A stretch of 64,000 nucleotides of DNA from assembly GCF_000025625.1 (NCBI RefSeq), contig NC_013922.1, forward strand, positions 3,286,001 to 3,350,000. The letters are read 5' to 3'. The DNA comes from Natrialba magadii ATCC 43099 (GTDB taxonomy: Archaea; Halobacteriota; Halobacteria; Halobacteriales; Natrialbaceae). Of this stretch, positions 25,209 to 33,621 are shown piece after piece. Made by a program: the position numbers and the translations under genes. The notes under the pieces are model-generated. The model was not told where the DNA came from. It saw only the letters and a list, made by a program, of their open reading frames with translations, and made no database searches. Within the stretch, counting starts at the first letter, position 1; every line of letters starts with the position of its first letter.

Positions 25209-25241
25209 ACAGCCACAGCCACAGCCACAGCCACAGCCACA
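25209..25241. repeat. 6-bp tandem repeat (ACAGCC)n
   Basis: Five and a half head-to-tail copies of ACAGCC between the UbiA-family gene and the CoA-binding gene. A longer upstream reading of the CoA-binding ORF would translate this as Ser-His repeats, which I take as non-coding. Confidence 0.85.
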
Positions 25242-25306
25242 CAAGGACCGAACGAGGAGGCGAGCACGGCGAATCATACAACTGCCTGGAGTCGGTACAG
25301 CAGGGC

Positions 25307-25735
25307 ATGGCATCTCCCGTGGGAATCAGCGAACCGGACGCGCTCCGAGAGATACTCAAGTCCGAGACGATTGCGGTCGTGGGCTGTTCGCGGACGCCGG
25401 GGAAGGCGGCCAACGGCGTGCCGGCGTACCTGCTCGAGCAGGGGTACGACGTGATTCCGGTGAATCCGTTCGCGGACGAGATTTTTGGGCGGGAAGCGTT
25501 CGAGTCACTCGCAGACGTTGCCGAGCAGTCCGATGTTGACATCGTCTGCGTCTTCCGCCCGAGCGAGGAGGTCGCCGACGTTGTCGAGTCGGTACTCGAG
25601 CACGAGGTTGGTGAGGTGATCTGGCTTCAGCAGGGAATCCGCGACGATCAGGCGGCCGAGCGCGCTATGGACGCTGGGTATCGCGTCGTTCAGGACCGGT
25701 GTCTCAAGGTCGATCACCGGCGGCTCGCGACCTGA
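25307..25735 (+). CDS. CoA-binding domain protein (YccU-like)
   Basis: A 142-aa protein; the ATG at 25307 (MASPVGISEPDALREILKSE) is preferred to an upstream start that would include a His-Ser repeat. The single Rossmann-type CoA-binding domain shows TIAVVGCSRTPGKAANGVPA, VIPVNPFADEIFG, the DIVCVFRPSEEV strand and IWLQQGIRDDQAAERAM with the closing VVQDRCLKVDHRRL. Members of this family bind CoA but have no settled function. It follows the lipid gene by 138 bases on the same strand. Confidence 0.88.
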   Translation: MASPVGISEPDALREILKSETIAVVGCSRTPGKAANGVPAYLLEQGYDVIPVNPFADEIFGREAFESLADVAEQSDVDIVCVFRPSEEVADVVESVLEHEVGEVIWLQQGIRDDQAAERAMDAGYRVVQDRCLKVDHRRLAT

Positions 25736-25854
25736 ACGAGACCCCAAACGGGCGTCGTGAGCGGAGTGGCAGGTGAAGACGCCAATTGATCAAACACTGA
25801 GGGGTACCACCGACAGAGACTTACATACCACCGGACTACACGAGAGACGTACAT

Positions 25855-26049
25855 ATGTGTGACCGGTCCGGGAACTGTTCCAACGACGGGGTCTGCCAGC
25901 TCGTCTTGCGGAACCGGAAGACGGGCATGGACGTCGTCGAGCACCACTGCAAGGCACATCTCGTCCTCCGGGTGTGGGAGGTCGAGCGCGATGACGAATT
26001 CGAGGTCGTCGATGCGACGACGCTTCAGCAGCCCTCGACGGCCGGATAG
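25855..26049 (+). CDS. small Cys-containing protein of unknown function
   Basis: A 64-aa protein, MCDRSGNCSNDGVCQLVLRN. Cys residues at positions 2, 8, 14 and 32 plus nearby His (VEHHCKAHL) could make a metal site; this is inference. Charged, halophile-like codons support it as a gene. An AT-rich segment (ACTTACATACC) lies about 30 bases upstream. The 310 bases after it (26050-26359) contain only loosely repetitive ATAGCCACGGTC-like sequence and no gene that I see. Confidence 0.6.
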   Translation: MCDRSGNCSNDGVCQLVLRNRKTGMDVVEHHCKAHLVLRVWEVERDDEFEVVDATTLQQPSTAG

Positions 26050-26359
26050 CGGCTGAGTGCAGCAATCGGCCTTCGGTGGGTGACTGTCGAGGACCTGGAT
26101 TCACGACGCCTGTCTCTCCCGTGAGAGCAGGTGCTCGTGTTCTGCCCGTGCATCTCGCCCTAGTACACGCGTTCTATTTTGCGGCCGCTTGAGTCTCACA
26201 GCAGGATACGCTGCAGTCACACGGTCACAGCCATCGGTATAGCCACGGTCACACGATCACGACTGGATATAGCCACAGTCGTAGTCTCGGCCCCAGCCAC
26301 AATTCTCCAGTCAGAACTCGAGTACTGCGTCTCGAACCGTTTCACCGGTGACGCTGTGT

Positions 26360-27340
26360 TCAGGAACTCCACTCCTCGAACGAGCGGTAGATCCCCTTCG
26401 AGAGATAGCGTTCACTCGAGTCCGGGAACACAGTAACGACGGTATCGTGAGGCGTCTCGATCTCACCGGACGCGATCTCGCGGGCAACCTGCTTCGCGGC
26501 GACGCCGGCGGCACCGGCACTCGAGCCGACGAGGTGTCCTTCCTCGCGTGCGAGGCGCTCGAGTTCGCCATGTGCGTCCTGATCCGGAATCGGGTACACT
26601 GCGTCGACGAGTTCGGGGTTGAACAGCTCGTTCGTTTCGACGTTGTGGGTGCCGATGCCCTCGATCTTGTACTCGCCTTCCTCGCGATCCTCATCGAGGA
26701 GTTCGCCGTACAGGGAGCCTTCGGGCTCGACTGCGCCAACGTAGGTGTCCGAGTCCTGCTCGAGTGCGTAGCGGGCGATTCCCATCAGCGTGCCCGCGGT
26801 GCCACAGCCCGCGACGACGGCACCGACGTTGCCGTCGAGTGCCTCGTAGATTTCTGGGCCGGTGGTGGCGTAGTGGGCCTCCGTATTCAGCGGGTTCGCG
26901 AACTGCTGGGGGACGACGGCGTCGTCGAGTTCGTCGGCCAGTTCGTGGGCGCGGTCGATCGCACCACCCATGCCGTCCGCCGTTGGCGTGTTGATAACTT
27001 CTGCGCCGAGGGCGTCCATGAGCTGCTGTTTCTCGACGCTGAAGCGCTCGGGGACGACGAAGATGGCGTCGAGGCCGAGTTGCTGGGCGGCCGTCGCAAA
27101 GCCGATACCGGTGTTTCCTGCGGTCGGCTCGATGACCGTGCCGCCCGCGGGAACGTCGCCACGTTCGAGCATTCGCTCGAGCATGTAGCGGCCGATCCTG
27201 TCTTTGACGCTCGCGCCTGGGTTGAACGACTCGAGTTTGGCGTAGATTCGGACGCCCTGCGGGCCGTCTCGAATCCGTACGAGGGGCGTTTGCCCGATCG
27301 TCTCGAGCACCGAGTCCAACGGTCGCTCGTGGGTCGTCAT
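26360..27340 (-). CDS. PLP-dependent cysteine synthase
   Basis: Condenses O-acetylserine (or a related activated serine) with sulfide to give cysteine. The 326-aa protein starts at the ATG at 27340 (MTTHERPLDSVLETIGQTPL); a start seven codons upstream is possible. The PLP Lys is in NPGASVKDRIG; the substrate loop is PTAGNTGIG; the phosphate-binding glycine loop is GCGTAGTLMG; the C-terminal SSAGAAG segment is intact. IEGIGTHNV replaces the commoner IQGIGAGF, so cystathionine beta-synthase-like activity is an alternative. Single-domain and cytoplasmic. No sulfur-assimilation genes adjoin. Confidence 0.9.
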   Translation of the reverse strand: MTTHERPLDSVLETIGQTPLVRIRDGPQGVRIYAKLESFNPGASVKDRIGRYMLERMLERGDVPAGGTVIEPTAGNTGIGFATAAQQLGLDAIFVVPERFSVEKQQLMDALGAEVINTPTADGMGGAIDRAHELADELDDAVVPQQFANPLNTEAHYATTGPEIYEALDGNVGAVVAGCGTAGTLMGIARYALEQDSDTYVGAVEPEGSLYGELLDEDREEGEYKIEGIGTHNVETNELFNPELVDAVYPIPDQDAHGELERLAREEGHLVGSSAGAAGVAAKQVAREIASGEIETPHDTVVTVFPDSSERYLSKGIYRSFEEWSS

Positions 27341-27519
27341 CGTGCTGGCAAATGTTGCCACTGTTGTTAGGTCTTCCCTTTCTTTTTGTATCTGACTGAG
27401 TTTGCTCTCACTCGGTCACTGTCTCACCCGAACCCACAACGGACTGAGTCAGTTTCTGCTGTGTCAGCTACAGAAGCGACGTACGCGGTTGAGCGGTCGA
27501 AACGTGTGACCGCCCGGAG

Positions 27520-27867
27520 CTATTCAGCGGGCTGTTCGCCAGCGTCAGTACTTGCACTCTCTCCGCTTTCTGAACCGTCGCCATCCGTCTCGTCGTCTGC
27601 CTCTGCCGCGGCGAGATCGTCGGCGTCGTCGATGGCGGCATCGGCGAGGATCTGTTCCCCGTCGATGTCGTGCTCATCGGCGATCGCGAGCAGCAACTGG
27701 CGCTGTTCTGCGAGCTGGTGATCCATGCGCTTGACGGTATCGTGCGTGTCGTCGACCTCCCCTTCGAGGTTCGTGATTCGCTGCTGAAGCTGCTGTACCT
27801 GCTTGTACATCGCTTCGGCGCGGTCGGAGAGGCCCTGAATCTTCTTTGCGGTGCTGCCAAGTCCCAT
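27520..27867 (-). CDS. coiled-coil haloarchaeal protein (DUF5798-like)
   Basis: A 115-aa protein, MGLGSTAKKIQGLSDRAEAM. Residues 8-60 form a coiled coil (YKQVQQLQQRITNLEGEVDD), then LLLAIADEHDID, and an acidic disordered tail. I recall this layout from DUF5798. It is monocistronic and sits upstream of the divergent SRP RNA. Role unknown; a structural or adaptor function is plausible. Confidence 0.82.
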   Translation of the reverse strand: MGLGSTAKKIQGLSDRAEAMYKQVQQLQQRITNLEGEVDDTHDTVKRMDHQLAEQRQLLLAIADEHDIDGEQILADAAIDDADDLAAAEADDETDGDGSESGESASTDAGEQPAE

Positions 27868-27994
27868 GTGTCAGCAATATAGCGGCTGGCTAATGGGCTT
27901 TTTCCTCCAACTGGGTCGCGAAATCAGCTGCCGGGCAACTAACCGATGGCGTCCAGATCAGCGCGCCCTCGTGCGGTTGTCGAGGCGAAAGGTC

Positions 27995-28002
27995 CTTAAG
28001 TA
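27995..28002 (+). promoter_or_regulatory. TATA box for SRP RNA
   Basis: CTTAAGTA is centred about 26 bases before the inferred start of the SRP RNA and resembles the strong TATA boxes of haloarchaeal stable RNA genes. Confidence 0.6.
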
Positions 28003-28023
28003 GCCGGCCAGTATGATACGATG

Positions 28024-28330
28024 GATAGGTCGGGCAGTTTGGCCCTGCTCCCAACCCGCGCTATGGTCATTAGCGGGGACCGAATACCGTGGGCGTCCGG
28101 TCAGACCGGCCGGGGCCCCGGGAGCCAACGTGGAAGCCTCGTCCGTCGGGGACAGCGGTCCACGGTGGCCGTCCGCAGGGACGTCCCATCGTGGTTAGCC
28201 GGCGACAGCCCATCAGGCGCGGAAGCGAGCAGTGGACCGCCGGACACCTGTCGCTCGACGGGTCGCGGGGTGGAGAAGGCAACCGGGATTCCCCCGGCCG
28301 GAACGCCGGGCAATCGCGGCCTCCACATTC
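28024..28330 (+). ncRNA. signal recognition particle RNA (7S RNA)
   Basis: The RNA scaffold of the SRP, which directs signal-peptide proteins to the membrane with SRP54 and SRP19. The universally conserved helix 8 is recognisable at about 28211-28240: the symmetric/asymmetric loop context ATCAGGCG, the GGAA tetraloop in GCGGAAGC and GAGCAG on the return strand. Upstream GC-rich segments (GGGGCCCCGGGAGCC, CCACGGTGGCCGTCCGCAGG) and downstream CCCGGCCGGAACGCCGGG build the long S-domain/helix 5 arms. The length of about 305 fits archaeal 7S RNA. Ends are inferred from the TATA position and helix pairing and may be off by several bases. Confidence 0.8.
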
Positions 28331-28456
28331 ATACTTCATACTGCAACCTACTCGTTCAGCGTCAGCCACGGCCGCAGCGCTGGCCGACGCGCATCCAGCA
28401 TCGCAGTTCCAGCCGCGACCATAACACGATTGGCCATCGGCCACCAGCCACCACGT

Positions 28457-29212
28457 ATGATCAGCCTCGCGCTTTCGATCCGGCAGGACGACTGCCCACT
28501 GAGCGCGGCCAGCGACGCCCACGACGTCGCGTTCGTCACTCCACACTGGCACTACGACCACGACCGCTCCCAACTCGAGTTGCGCATCCTCGCAGACGCC
28601 GCCGACCGGACCGCACTCGAGTGCGGACTGGACGTGATCCGCGCGCACCCCGAGACGGACGCCTTCAATTTGCTCGCAAAGCAGGGCGGAACCGCGCGCG
28701 TCCACCTGACGATGGGGACGACCGTGACGATGGGCACCGTTGTCGCGAACGGGGGCTATCTCACTGCCCCCTTCGAGAACGTCGACGGCCGCGAGCGCTG
28801 GCAGCTTGGCTTCGACGATGAGCGCGCTGCCGAGCACACGCTGGCCGTCCTCAGCGAGCACGACGACGAGTTCGAGGTCCACGAGCGTCAGCGCCTCGAC
28901 CCCGAGACGGTACTCGCGGACGTGCGCGCCGACGCGATCGGTACCACCGTCCTCGAGGGCGCGCGACGACTCACGAACACCGAGCGCGAGACTATTCGCC
29001 GGGCCGTCGCTGGCGGCTACTATTCGGTCCCGCGGACGGCGACGCTCGGTGACCTCGCGGCCGATCTCGGCGTTTCGGACGCCGCCGTCTCGAAGACGCT
29101 CCGGCGCGCCGAACAGAAGTTATTGGCGCCGATGGTGGGGGTACTCGAGTCCAGCCCGGAATCCCGAAGTGGTCGACTCGGCTGGCCAGAGAGTGACTGC
29201 GAGCAGACGTGA
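28457..29212 (+). CDS. Bat-type HTH transcriptional regulator
   Basis: A 251-aa protein starting at the ATG at 28457 (MISLALSIRQDDCPLSAASD). An N-terminal regulatory domain (about residues 1-170, GAF/HTH-associated type) is followed by an HTH_10/Bat DNA-binding domain: LTNTERETIRRAVAGGYYSV then TLGDLAADLGVSDAAVSKTL and RRAEQKLLAPM. Such proteins are common haloarchaeal one-component regulators. The longer frame upstream runs through the SRP RNA and is not coding; the 126 bases between (28331-28456) hold no gene. Target genes unknown. Confidence 0.9.
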   Translation: MISLALSIRQDDCPLSAASDAHDVAFVTPHWHYDHDRSQLELRILADAADRTALECGLDVIRAHPETDAFNLLAKQGGTARVHLTMGTTVTMGTVVANGGYLTAPFENVDGRERWQLGFDDERAAEHTLAVLSEHDDEFEVHERQRLDPETVLADVRADAIGTTVLEGARRLTNTERETIRRAVAGGYYSVPRTATLGDLAADLGVSDAAVSKTLRRAEQKLLAPMVGVLESSPESRSGRLGWPESDCEQT

Positions 29213-29354
29213 GCCGCCAGGGTGTGGCTGTTACTGGTCTGTAGGCGCTGGTCCTATTACTGTCCCTGTTCCCACCTCTGAGAAAGGCGAGCCCACAGCC
29301 AGGGGTTAACATCCTAACGATAGCACCCATTCCCGGACAGTCCCTACTCCGAAT

Positions 29355-30278
29355 GTGTACTGGAAAGCTGTTTCACTGCCGTCGCTCTCGCCGTATCTCT
29401 TCGCACTGGCTCCACTCGCTGCAGCCGGGCTCTGGGGCGGTCTCTACGGTGTGAGTAAATGGGGTTTCGATGCCGTTCCGCCGCTGACACTCGCGTTTCT
29501 GCGGGTCGCCGTCGGCGCGGTTGCACTACTCACCGTCGTCAATCTGGTCTACCCACGCCGGCGCTTTTCCCGCCGAGACCTGCTCAGTTTCACGTTTCTG
29601 GGGGCTGTCGTCGCCGCCTCGCTTGCGACACAGTTCGTCGGCACTGCGCTGACGACTGCCAGCCAGGGCTCGCTCATCACCGTTCTGACGCCGATTTTCA
29701 CGATCCTGCTCGGTGTCTCCCTGCTCGGCGAGGACCTCTCGCCGCGGCTCGTCGCCGGGATCACCATCGCGACCGCTGGCACCGTCATCGTCCTCTCCGG
29801 GCAGTACCACCTCGCCGAACTTGCGGGCGTCGCGACGACCGGCATCCTCATGCTCCTGCTCGCGAGCGCGACCTGGGCGCTGTACACCGTCCTCGGCAAA
29901 CCGCTGATCGAGCGCTACTCCGCACTCGAGACGGCGACGTACTCCTGTGTCGCTGCGGTGCCCATGCTCGCGGTCCTCGTGCCGGTCGAACTCGCCCGCA
30001 CGGAGGCCTCACTGTCGTCCATCCCGGTAACGCCGGAACTAATCGTCGCGGTGCTCTACCTCGGCCTCCTCGGCACTGCGGCCGCGTGGTATCTCTGGTA
30101 CAAGGGACTCGAGTACGTCGACGCGAGCGTCATCTCGGCGTTCTTCTTCCTCCAGCCGGTCGTCGGTGCGATTTTCGGGGCGGCAGTGCTTGGGGAGTCG
30201 CTCGGCTCGCGGTTCGTGCTGGGCGGTGCCGTGATGGCGGTTGGCGTCTATCTGGTGTCGACGGAGTCGAACCCCTGA
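29355..30278 (+). CDS. EamA/DMT-family transporter
   Basis: A 307-aa membrane protein with two EamA repeats and about ten helices: LAPLAAAGLWGGLYGVSKWG and PPLTLAFLRVAVGAVALLTV in repeat 1, and TTGILMLLLASATWALYTVL with LYLGLLGTAAAWYLWYKGLE in repeat 2. The last helix is GSRFVLGGAVMAVGVYLV. The chosen start is GTG (29355); no in-frame ATG lies close by. The family exports amino acids, nucleosides or other metabolites; the substrate cannot be predicted. Confidence 0.88.
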   Translation: MYWKAVSLPSLSPYLFALAPLAAAGLWGGLYGVSKWGFDAVPPLTLAFLRVAVGAVALLTVVNLVYPRRRFSRRDLLSFTFLGAVVAASLATQFVGTALTTASQGSLITVLTPIFTILLGVSLLGEDLSPRLVAGITIATAGTVIVLSGQYHLAELAGVATTGILMLLLASATWALYTVLGKPLIERYSALETATYSCVAAVPMLAVLVPVELARTEASLSSIPVTPELIVAVLYLGLLGTAAAWYLWYKGLEYVDASVISAFFFLQPVVGAIFGAAVLGESLGSRFVLGGAVMAVGVYLVSTESNP

Positions 30279-30351
30279 GCAGCCGTCCGGACTACGAACT
30301 GCGAACAGCCCGCTCGAAAAGCATCGCTTCGTACTGGGTCGCTGCGTCTCG

Positions 30352-30600
30352 TTATCGGTGCAATACGGCCGTGTGACCGCGCGTATCGATCAACTGTGCG
30401 TTGACGCGGTCTGCGAGGTCCGCTGCTTTTTCCTCGGTCGAACTACCGGCGCGGGCCGCGCGGAGGAACTTCACCTTCACGAGGTCTCGGTCCGCGAGCT
30501 GGTCGTTGAGTTCGTCGACGACGGCGTCGACGCCGCTTTTGCCGACCCAGACGGTGACGTCGACGTCGTGGGCCCGCTGTTTGAGTTTCTGCTGGTCCAT
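30352..30600 (-). CDS. YhbY/CRM-domain RNA-binding protein
   Basis: An 82-aa single CRM (CRS1-YhbY) domain, MDQQKLKQRAHDVDVTVWVG. The hallmark GxxG loop reads WVGKSGVD, followed by VVDELNDQLADRDLVKVKFL and the final strand TRGHTAVLHR. Family proteins bind pre-50S ribosomes or group II-type RNA. It lies 101 bases upstream-to-downstream of the RNase P gene on the same strand and could be co-transcribed with it, both having RNA roles. Confidence 0.9.
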   Translation of the reverse strand: MDQQKLKQRAHDVDVTVWVGKSGVDAVVDELNDQLADRDLVKVKFLRAARAGSSTEEKAADLADRVNAQLIDTRGHTAVLHR

Positions 30601-30701
30601 ATCGACACGTATCGGGTCCAGGCGGTTAATCCTCTCGAAGATGCGGGACTGTCATGTGCGCCGCCGCTGTGTGCGTGCTGGTCACGTCACAATCGTCCGC
30701 G

Positions 30702-31052
30702 TCAGCGACTGTTGGCTGCCGACTCCGTCTCGGTACCCGACTCGTCAGCGTCTTTCTGGTCACCGTCGTCTTCCCGGTCACCATACGGATATCGAGCGTG
30801 AGCGCCACAGTCACAGGAGATCACCACGTGGCCGTTCTGCAGCCTGACCCGTGCGTTCTTGCCCGGGCGAAGATAGGTATCACAGGCATCACAGGTGAAC
30901 CGTCGAAACTCGCGTGGCAGGGTCAGGCGGTTGCGCTCTGCGATACGACGGGCGAGTCGAACGTAATATCGCGCGCGGTCGTCCTCGCCGTCGGCTGCCG
31001 CCGCTCGAGCGAGATCGTGAAGGCGGTCGATCCGTTCCTCGGCGACGGTCAT
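30702..31052 (-). CDS. RNase P protein component 4 (Rpr2/Rpp21)
   Basis: Protein subunit of archaeal RNase P, which removes the 5' leader of tRNA precursors. The 116-aa chain starts at the ATG at 31052 (MTVAEERIDRLHDLARAAAA). The helical N-terminus includes the family segment RYYVRLARRIAERNRLTLP; the zinc ribbon has CDAC and CDC with RPGKNARVRLQNGHVVISC between them. An acidic disordered tail is added, as often in haloarchaea. The order rnp4-yhbY recurs in haloarchaea in my recollection. Confidence 0.92.
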   Translation of the reverse strand: MTVAEERIDRLHDLARAAAADGEDDRARYYVRLARRIAERNRLTLPREFRRFTCDACDTYLRPGKNARVRLQNGHVVISCDCGAHARYPYGDREDDGDQKDADESGTETESAANSR

Positions 31053-31693
31053 GACCACGGGTTGTACTGGTCTGCCTATTGATGTTGTGTTCTCCGCCGT
31101 CGGTTCCACACTGTCTACTGGCGCGATTCAGCACCCCACGTCGTCAATTTCACGTCAGGAACGGTTTACACACAGCATAGCGGGTCGCCTGTTTCTCTGT
31201 TGGCCCGGATTCACTCGAGTACACCACCGTTCACCAGCACCGTATTTCGAAGCGTTTTATACGTGGGGTGTCGACGGACTGAAGTGTACGACTAAACGTA
31301 TCGTCTCGACCTGTGACTCGCCCGCGAGACGCCCCCTCCATCGACTGCCGAATGAAACCCAGTACCCGTGCTACACTCCCCCTCCACCCCGCTGACGGCT
31401 GTCGCTCCTGCGCATAAATCACCAGAACGAATAGCGAATGCTACGCATCCCCATCACGCAGTTACCCTCACTATAACGATACGGAGTTGGATCGAAGCGA
31501 AACTGAGCCCGACGTACACACGACTACCATCTACACTACCGGACCGTTCCGATCCCTCCCAGACTACTCAGAATGACGACGATTCCCAGCACGACCGCCG
31601 AAGCGAGGACGGCAGCGAGAGAGACGACGAGTGGCCCACGTACGACCGCTTCTATGCAGACGACCGCAGCCACGACCAACGGAGGTGTCCACC
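31053..31693. other. 640-bp region without a convincing gene
   Basis: Between the RNase P gene and the first permuted binding protein. It contains a TATA-like TTTTATACG at about 31255-31263, one ACTCGAGTA motif (31213) and, on the minus strand at about 31536-31680, an open frame translating to LVVSLAAVLASAVVLGIVVI-type hydrophobic residues without a good start codon. The plus-strand frame in the same place reads Thr/Ala-rich. I do not call a gene here. Confidence 0.4.
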
Positions 31694-33610
31694 ATGAACT
31701 CGATGTCCGGAGACGCTGACACCGGCTACAGCCGTCGCTCGCTCCTCGCTGCCGGCGCGACTGGCCTCTCGATTGCTGCCAGCGGTTGTATCGACCGTGT
31801 CCAGAGCGTCGTCGACCCTGATGCCTCCGAACAGCTCTCACTGTCTATCCTCTCGCTCCCCGCTGCCGACGGTGACAGAGAGACCGCCGAAATCGCACGT
31901 CATCTGGAGTCCAACCTCGAAGCGGTCGGCATCAATGCGACGATCAGCACTCGCTCCGAGTCCGAGTTCCTGGAGGCGATTCTGATCGACCACGACTTCG
32001 ACCTCTACGTGGGCCGCCACCCGGCTGACTTCGACCCGGACTTTCTGTACGAGACGCTGCACTCCACCTACGAGTACGACCGAGGCTGGCAGAACCCGTT
32101 TGGCTTCACCGACCCGCTGTCGATCGATCCGTTGCTCGAGCGCCAGCGCAACGAAACTAGCGCCAATCGCGAGCGGACTGTCACGGCGCTCCTCGAGGCA
32201 ATTGCACAGGTGAAACCGTTCGAACCGATCTGCGTGTCGAACGAGTACCGCGCCGTCCGAACTGATCGGTTCGACGGCTGGGACGAGACCCACCTCGGAA
32301 CCGGACGGGGCTACCTCGGACTCGAACCTGACGCTGCGTCCGACGCCGAACAACTTCGTGCGCTCGTCACGGACCAGCGGCTGACCCAGACCTTCAACCC
32401 GCTCTCCCCGACGACGCGCGAGCAGGGGGTCATCGTCGACCTGCTGTACGACTCGCTTGCCGTTCCAACGTGGTCCGTTCCCGACGAGGCTGAGGCAACG
32501 GACGAGGAGACGCGAGCGGGTGCAGAAGTGATCGACGCGGCAAACGTCTCGATCGAACCCTGGCTCGCGACCGACTGGGAGTGGGACGGTGAGGACCGAA
32601 CCATGACCGTCGATATTCGCGAGGACTGTCTGTTCCACGATCACAGCGAGGACGGCGACGACACTGACGCAGACACCGGCGATAGCAACGGTAACGATAG
32701 CGCCATCCCCCTCACCGCCGAGGACGTCAGGTTCACCTATCGATTCCTCGCAGACACGACGTACGGACGCACCTCGAGTGCTTCCCCCGCACCACGCTAT
32801 AAGGGCCATGCAAGCGCAGTCGACTCGGTCACCGTCGAAGACGACTACCGAGTCACAATTTCGTTCTCGACGGATCGGGCCGTCGCCGAGCGTGCGTTGA
32901 CGGTCCCGATCCTCCCATCCGGCTCTGACTCACCCTGGATCACCCATCTCGAGAACAGCGTCGAGTCCACAGACGACGACTGGTCGCCGACGCAGGGTGA
33001 CTGGAGCATCGTGACGACCGGTCACGCGCCACCGACAGGTAGCGGTCCCTACAAGTATGACTCCCACGACGCGGGAGAGTCCGTCACGCTCACGCGCTTT
33101 GAGGATCACTTTACGCTCCGGGACGACGATCACGACCTGCCAGCGCCTACCGCCGACGAACTTCACTTCGAGGTCGACCCGGGAACGAGTTCGTCGATCG
33201 AACGGGTCGCAAGCGGCGACGCCGATATCACGACATCGGTACTCGATACCTACGCACTCGAGTCGACGGTCGACGACGACGCTGTGTCGTTCGTCGAGTC
33301 GCCGTCGTGGTCGTTCTATCACGTCGGCTTCAACACGCGCAACACGCCGTGTGGCAGCCCCAACTTCCGTCGTGCGGTCTCGCAACTGATCGACAAGCAG
33401 TGGATCGTCGACGAGGTGTTCGCTGCCGAGGACAGTGCACGGCCCGTCGCGACACCGGTTGCCGAAGAGTGGACGCCCGACTCGCTCGCCTGGGACGATG
33501 GCGAGTTGGTGACGACGTTCGTCGGCGAGGACGGGGAACTCGACGTCGACGCCGCGCGAGAACTGTTTGCATCACACTTCGAGTACGACGACGGAGCGCT
33601 GGTCCGGTAG
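31694..33610 (+). CDS. Tat lipoprotein, circularly permuted family-5 solute-binding protein (copy 1)
   Basis: A 638-aa exported lipoprotein: twin-Arg SRRSLLAAGATGLSIAASGC with the lipobox Cys. The order of parts is unusual. Residues about 45-220 resemble the C-terminal part of SBP_bac_5 proteins (LSLSILSLPAADGDRETAEI, then DFDLYVGRHPADFDPDFLYE). The canonical N-terminal part follows: TFNPLSPTTREQGVIVDLLY, WLATDWEWDGEDRTMTVDIR, LTAEDVRFTYRFLAD and GSGPYKYD. It ends at the family's middle: VGFNTRNTPCGSPNFRRAVS and ELDVDAARELFASHF. So the domain is circularly permuted. The start ATG gives the Tat signal directly. It is followed by a PAP2 gene after 11 bases. Confidence 0.88.
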   Translation: MNSMSGDADTGYSRRSLLAAGATGLSIAASGCIDRVQSVVDPDASEQLSLSILSLPAADGDRETAEIARHLESNLEAVGINATISTRSESEFLEAILIDHDFDLYVGRHPADFDPDFLYETLHSTYEYDRGWQNPFGFTDPLSIDPLLERQRNETSANRERTVTALLEAIAQVKPFEPICVSNEYRAVRTDRFDGWDETHLGTGRGYLGLEPDAASDAEQLRALVTDQRLTQTFNPLSPTTREQGVIVDLLYDSLAVPTWSVPDEAEATDEETRAGAEVIDAANVSIEPWLATDWEWDGEDRTMTVDIREDCLFHDHSEDGDDTDADTGDSNGNDSAIPLTAEDVRFTYRFLADTTYGRTSSASPAPRYKGHASAVDSVTVEDDYRVTISFSTDRAVAERALTVPILPSGSDSPWITHLENSVESTDDDWSPTQGDWSIVTTGHAPPTGSGPYKYDSHDAGESVTLTRFEDHFTLRDDDHDLPAPTADELHFEVDPGTSSSIERVASGDADITTSVLDTYALESTVDDDAVSFVESPSWSFYHVGFNTRNTPCGSPNFRRAVSQLIDKQWIVDEVFAAEDSARPVATPVAEEWTPDSLAWDDGELVTTFVGEDGELDVDAARELFASHFEYDDGALVR

Positions 33611-33621
33611 CACGACACGCC

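Noticed and set aside
28021-28821. Long ORFs on both strands around 28.0-28.8 kb
   Set aside because: The first part is the SRP RNA and the rest is antisense or out of frame to the Bat-type regulator.
31536-31841. Minus-strand ORF ending in hydrophobic LVVSLAAVLASAVVLGIVVI-type residues
   Set aside because: It lacks a proper start after the Arg-rich part and overlaps the start of the permuted binding protein; kept only as a note on the gap.
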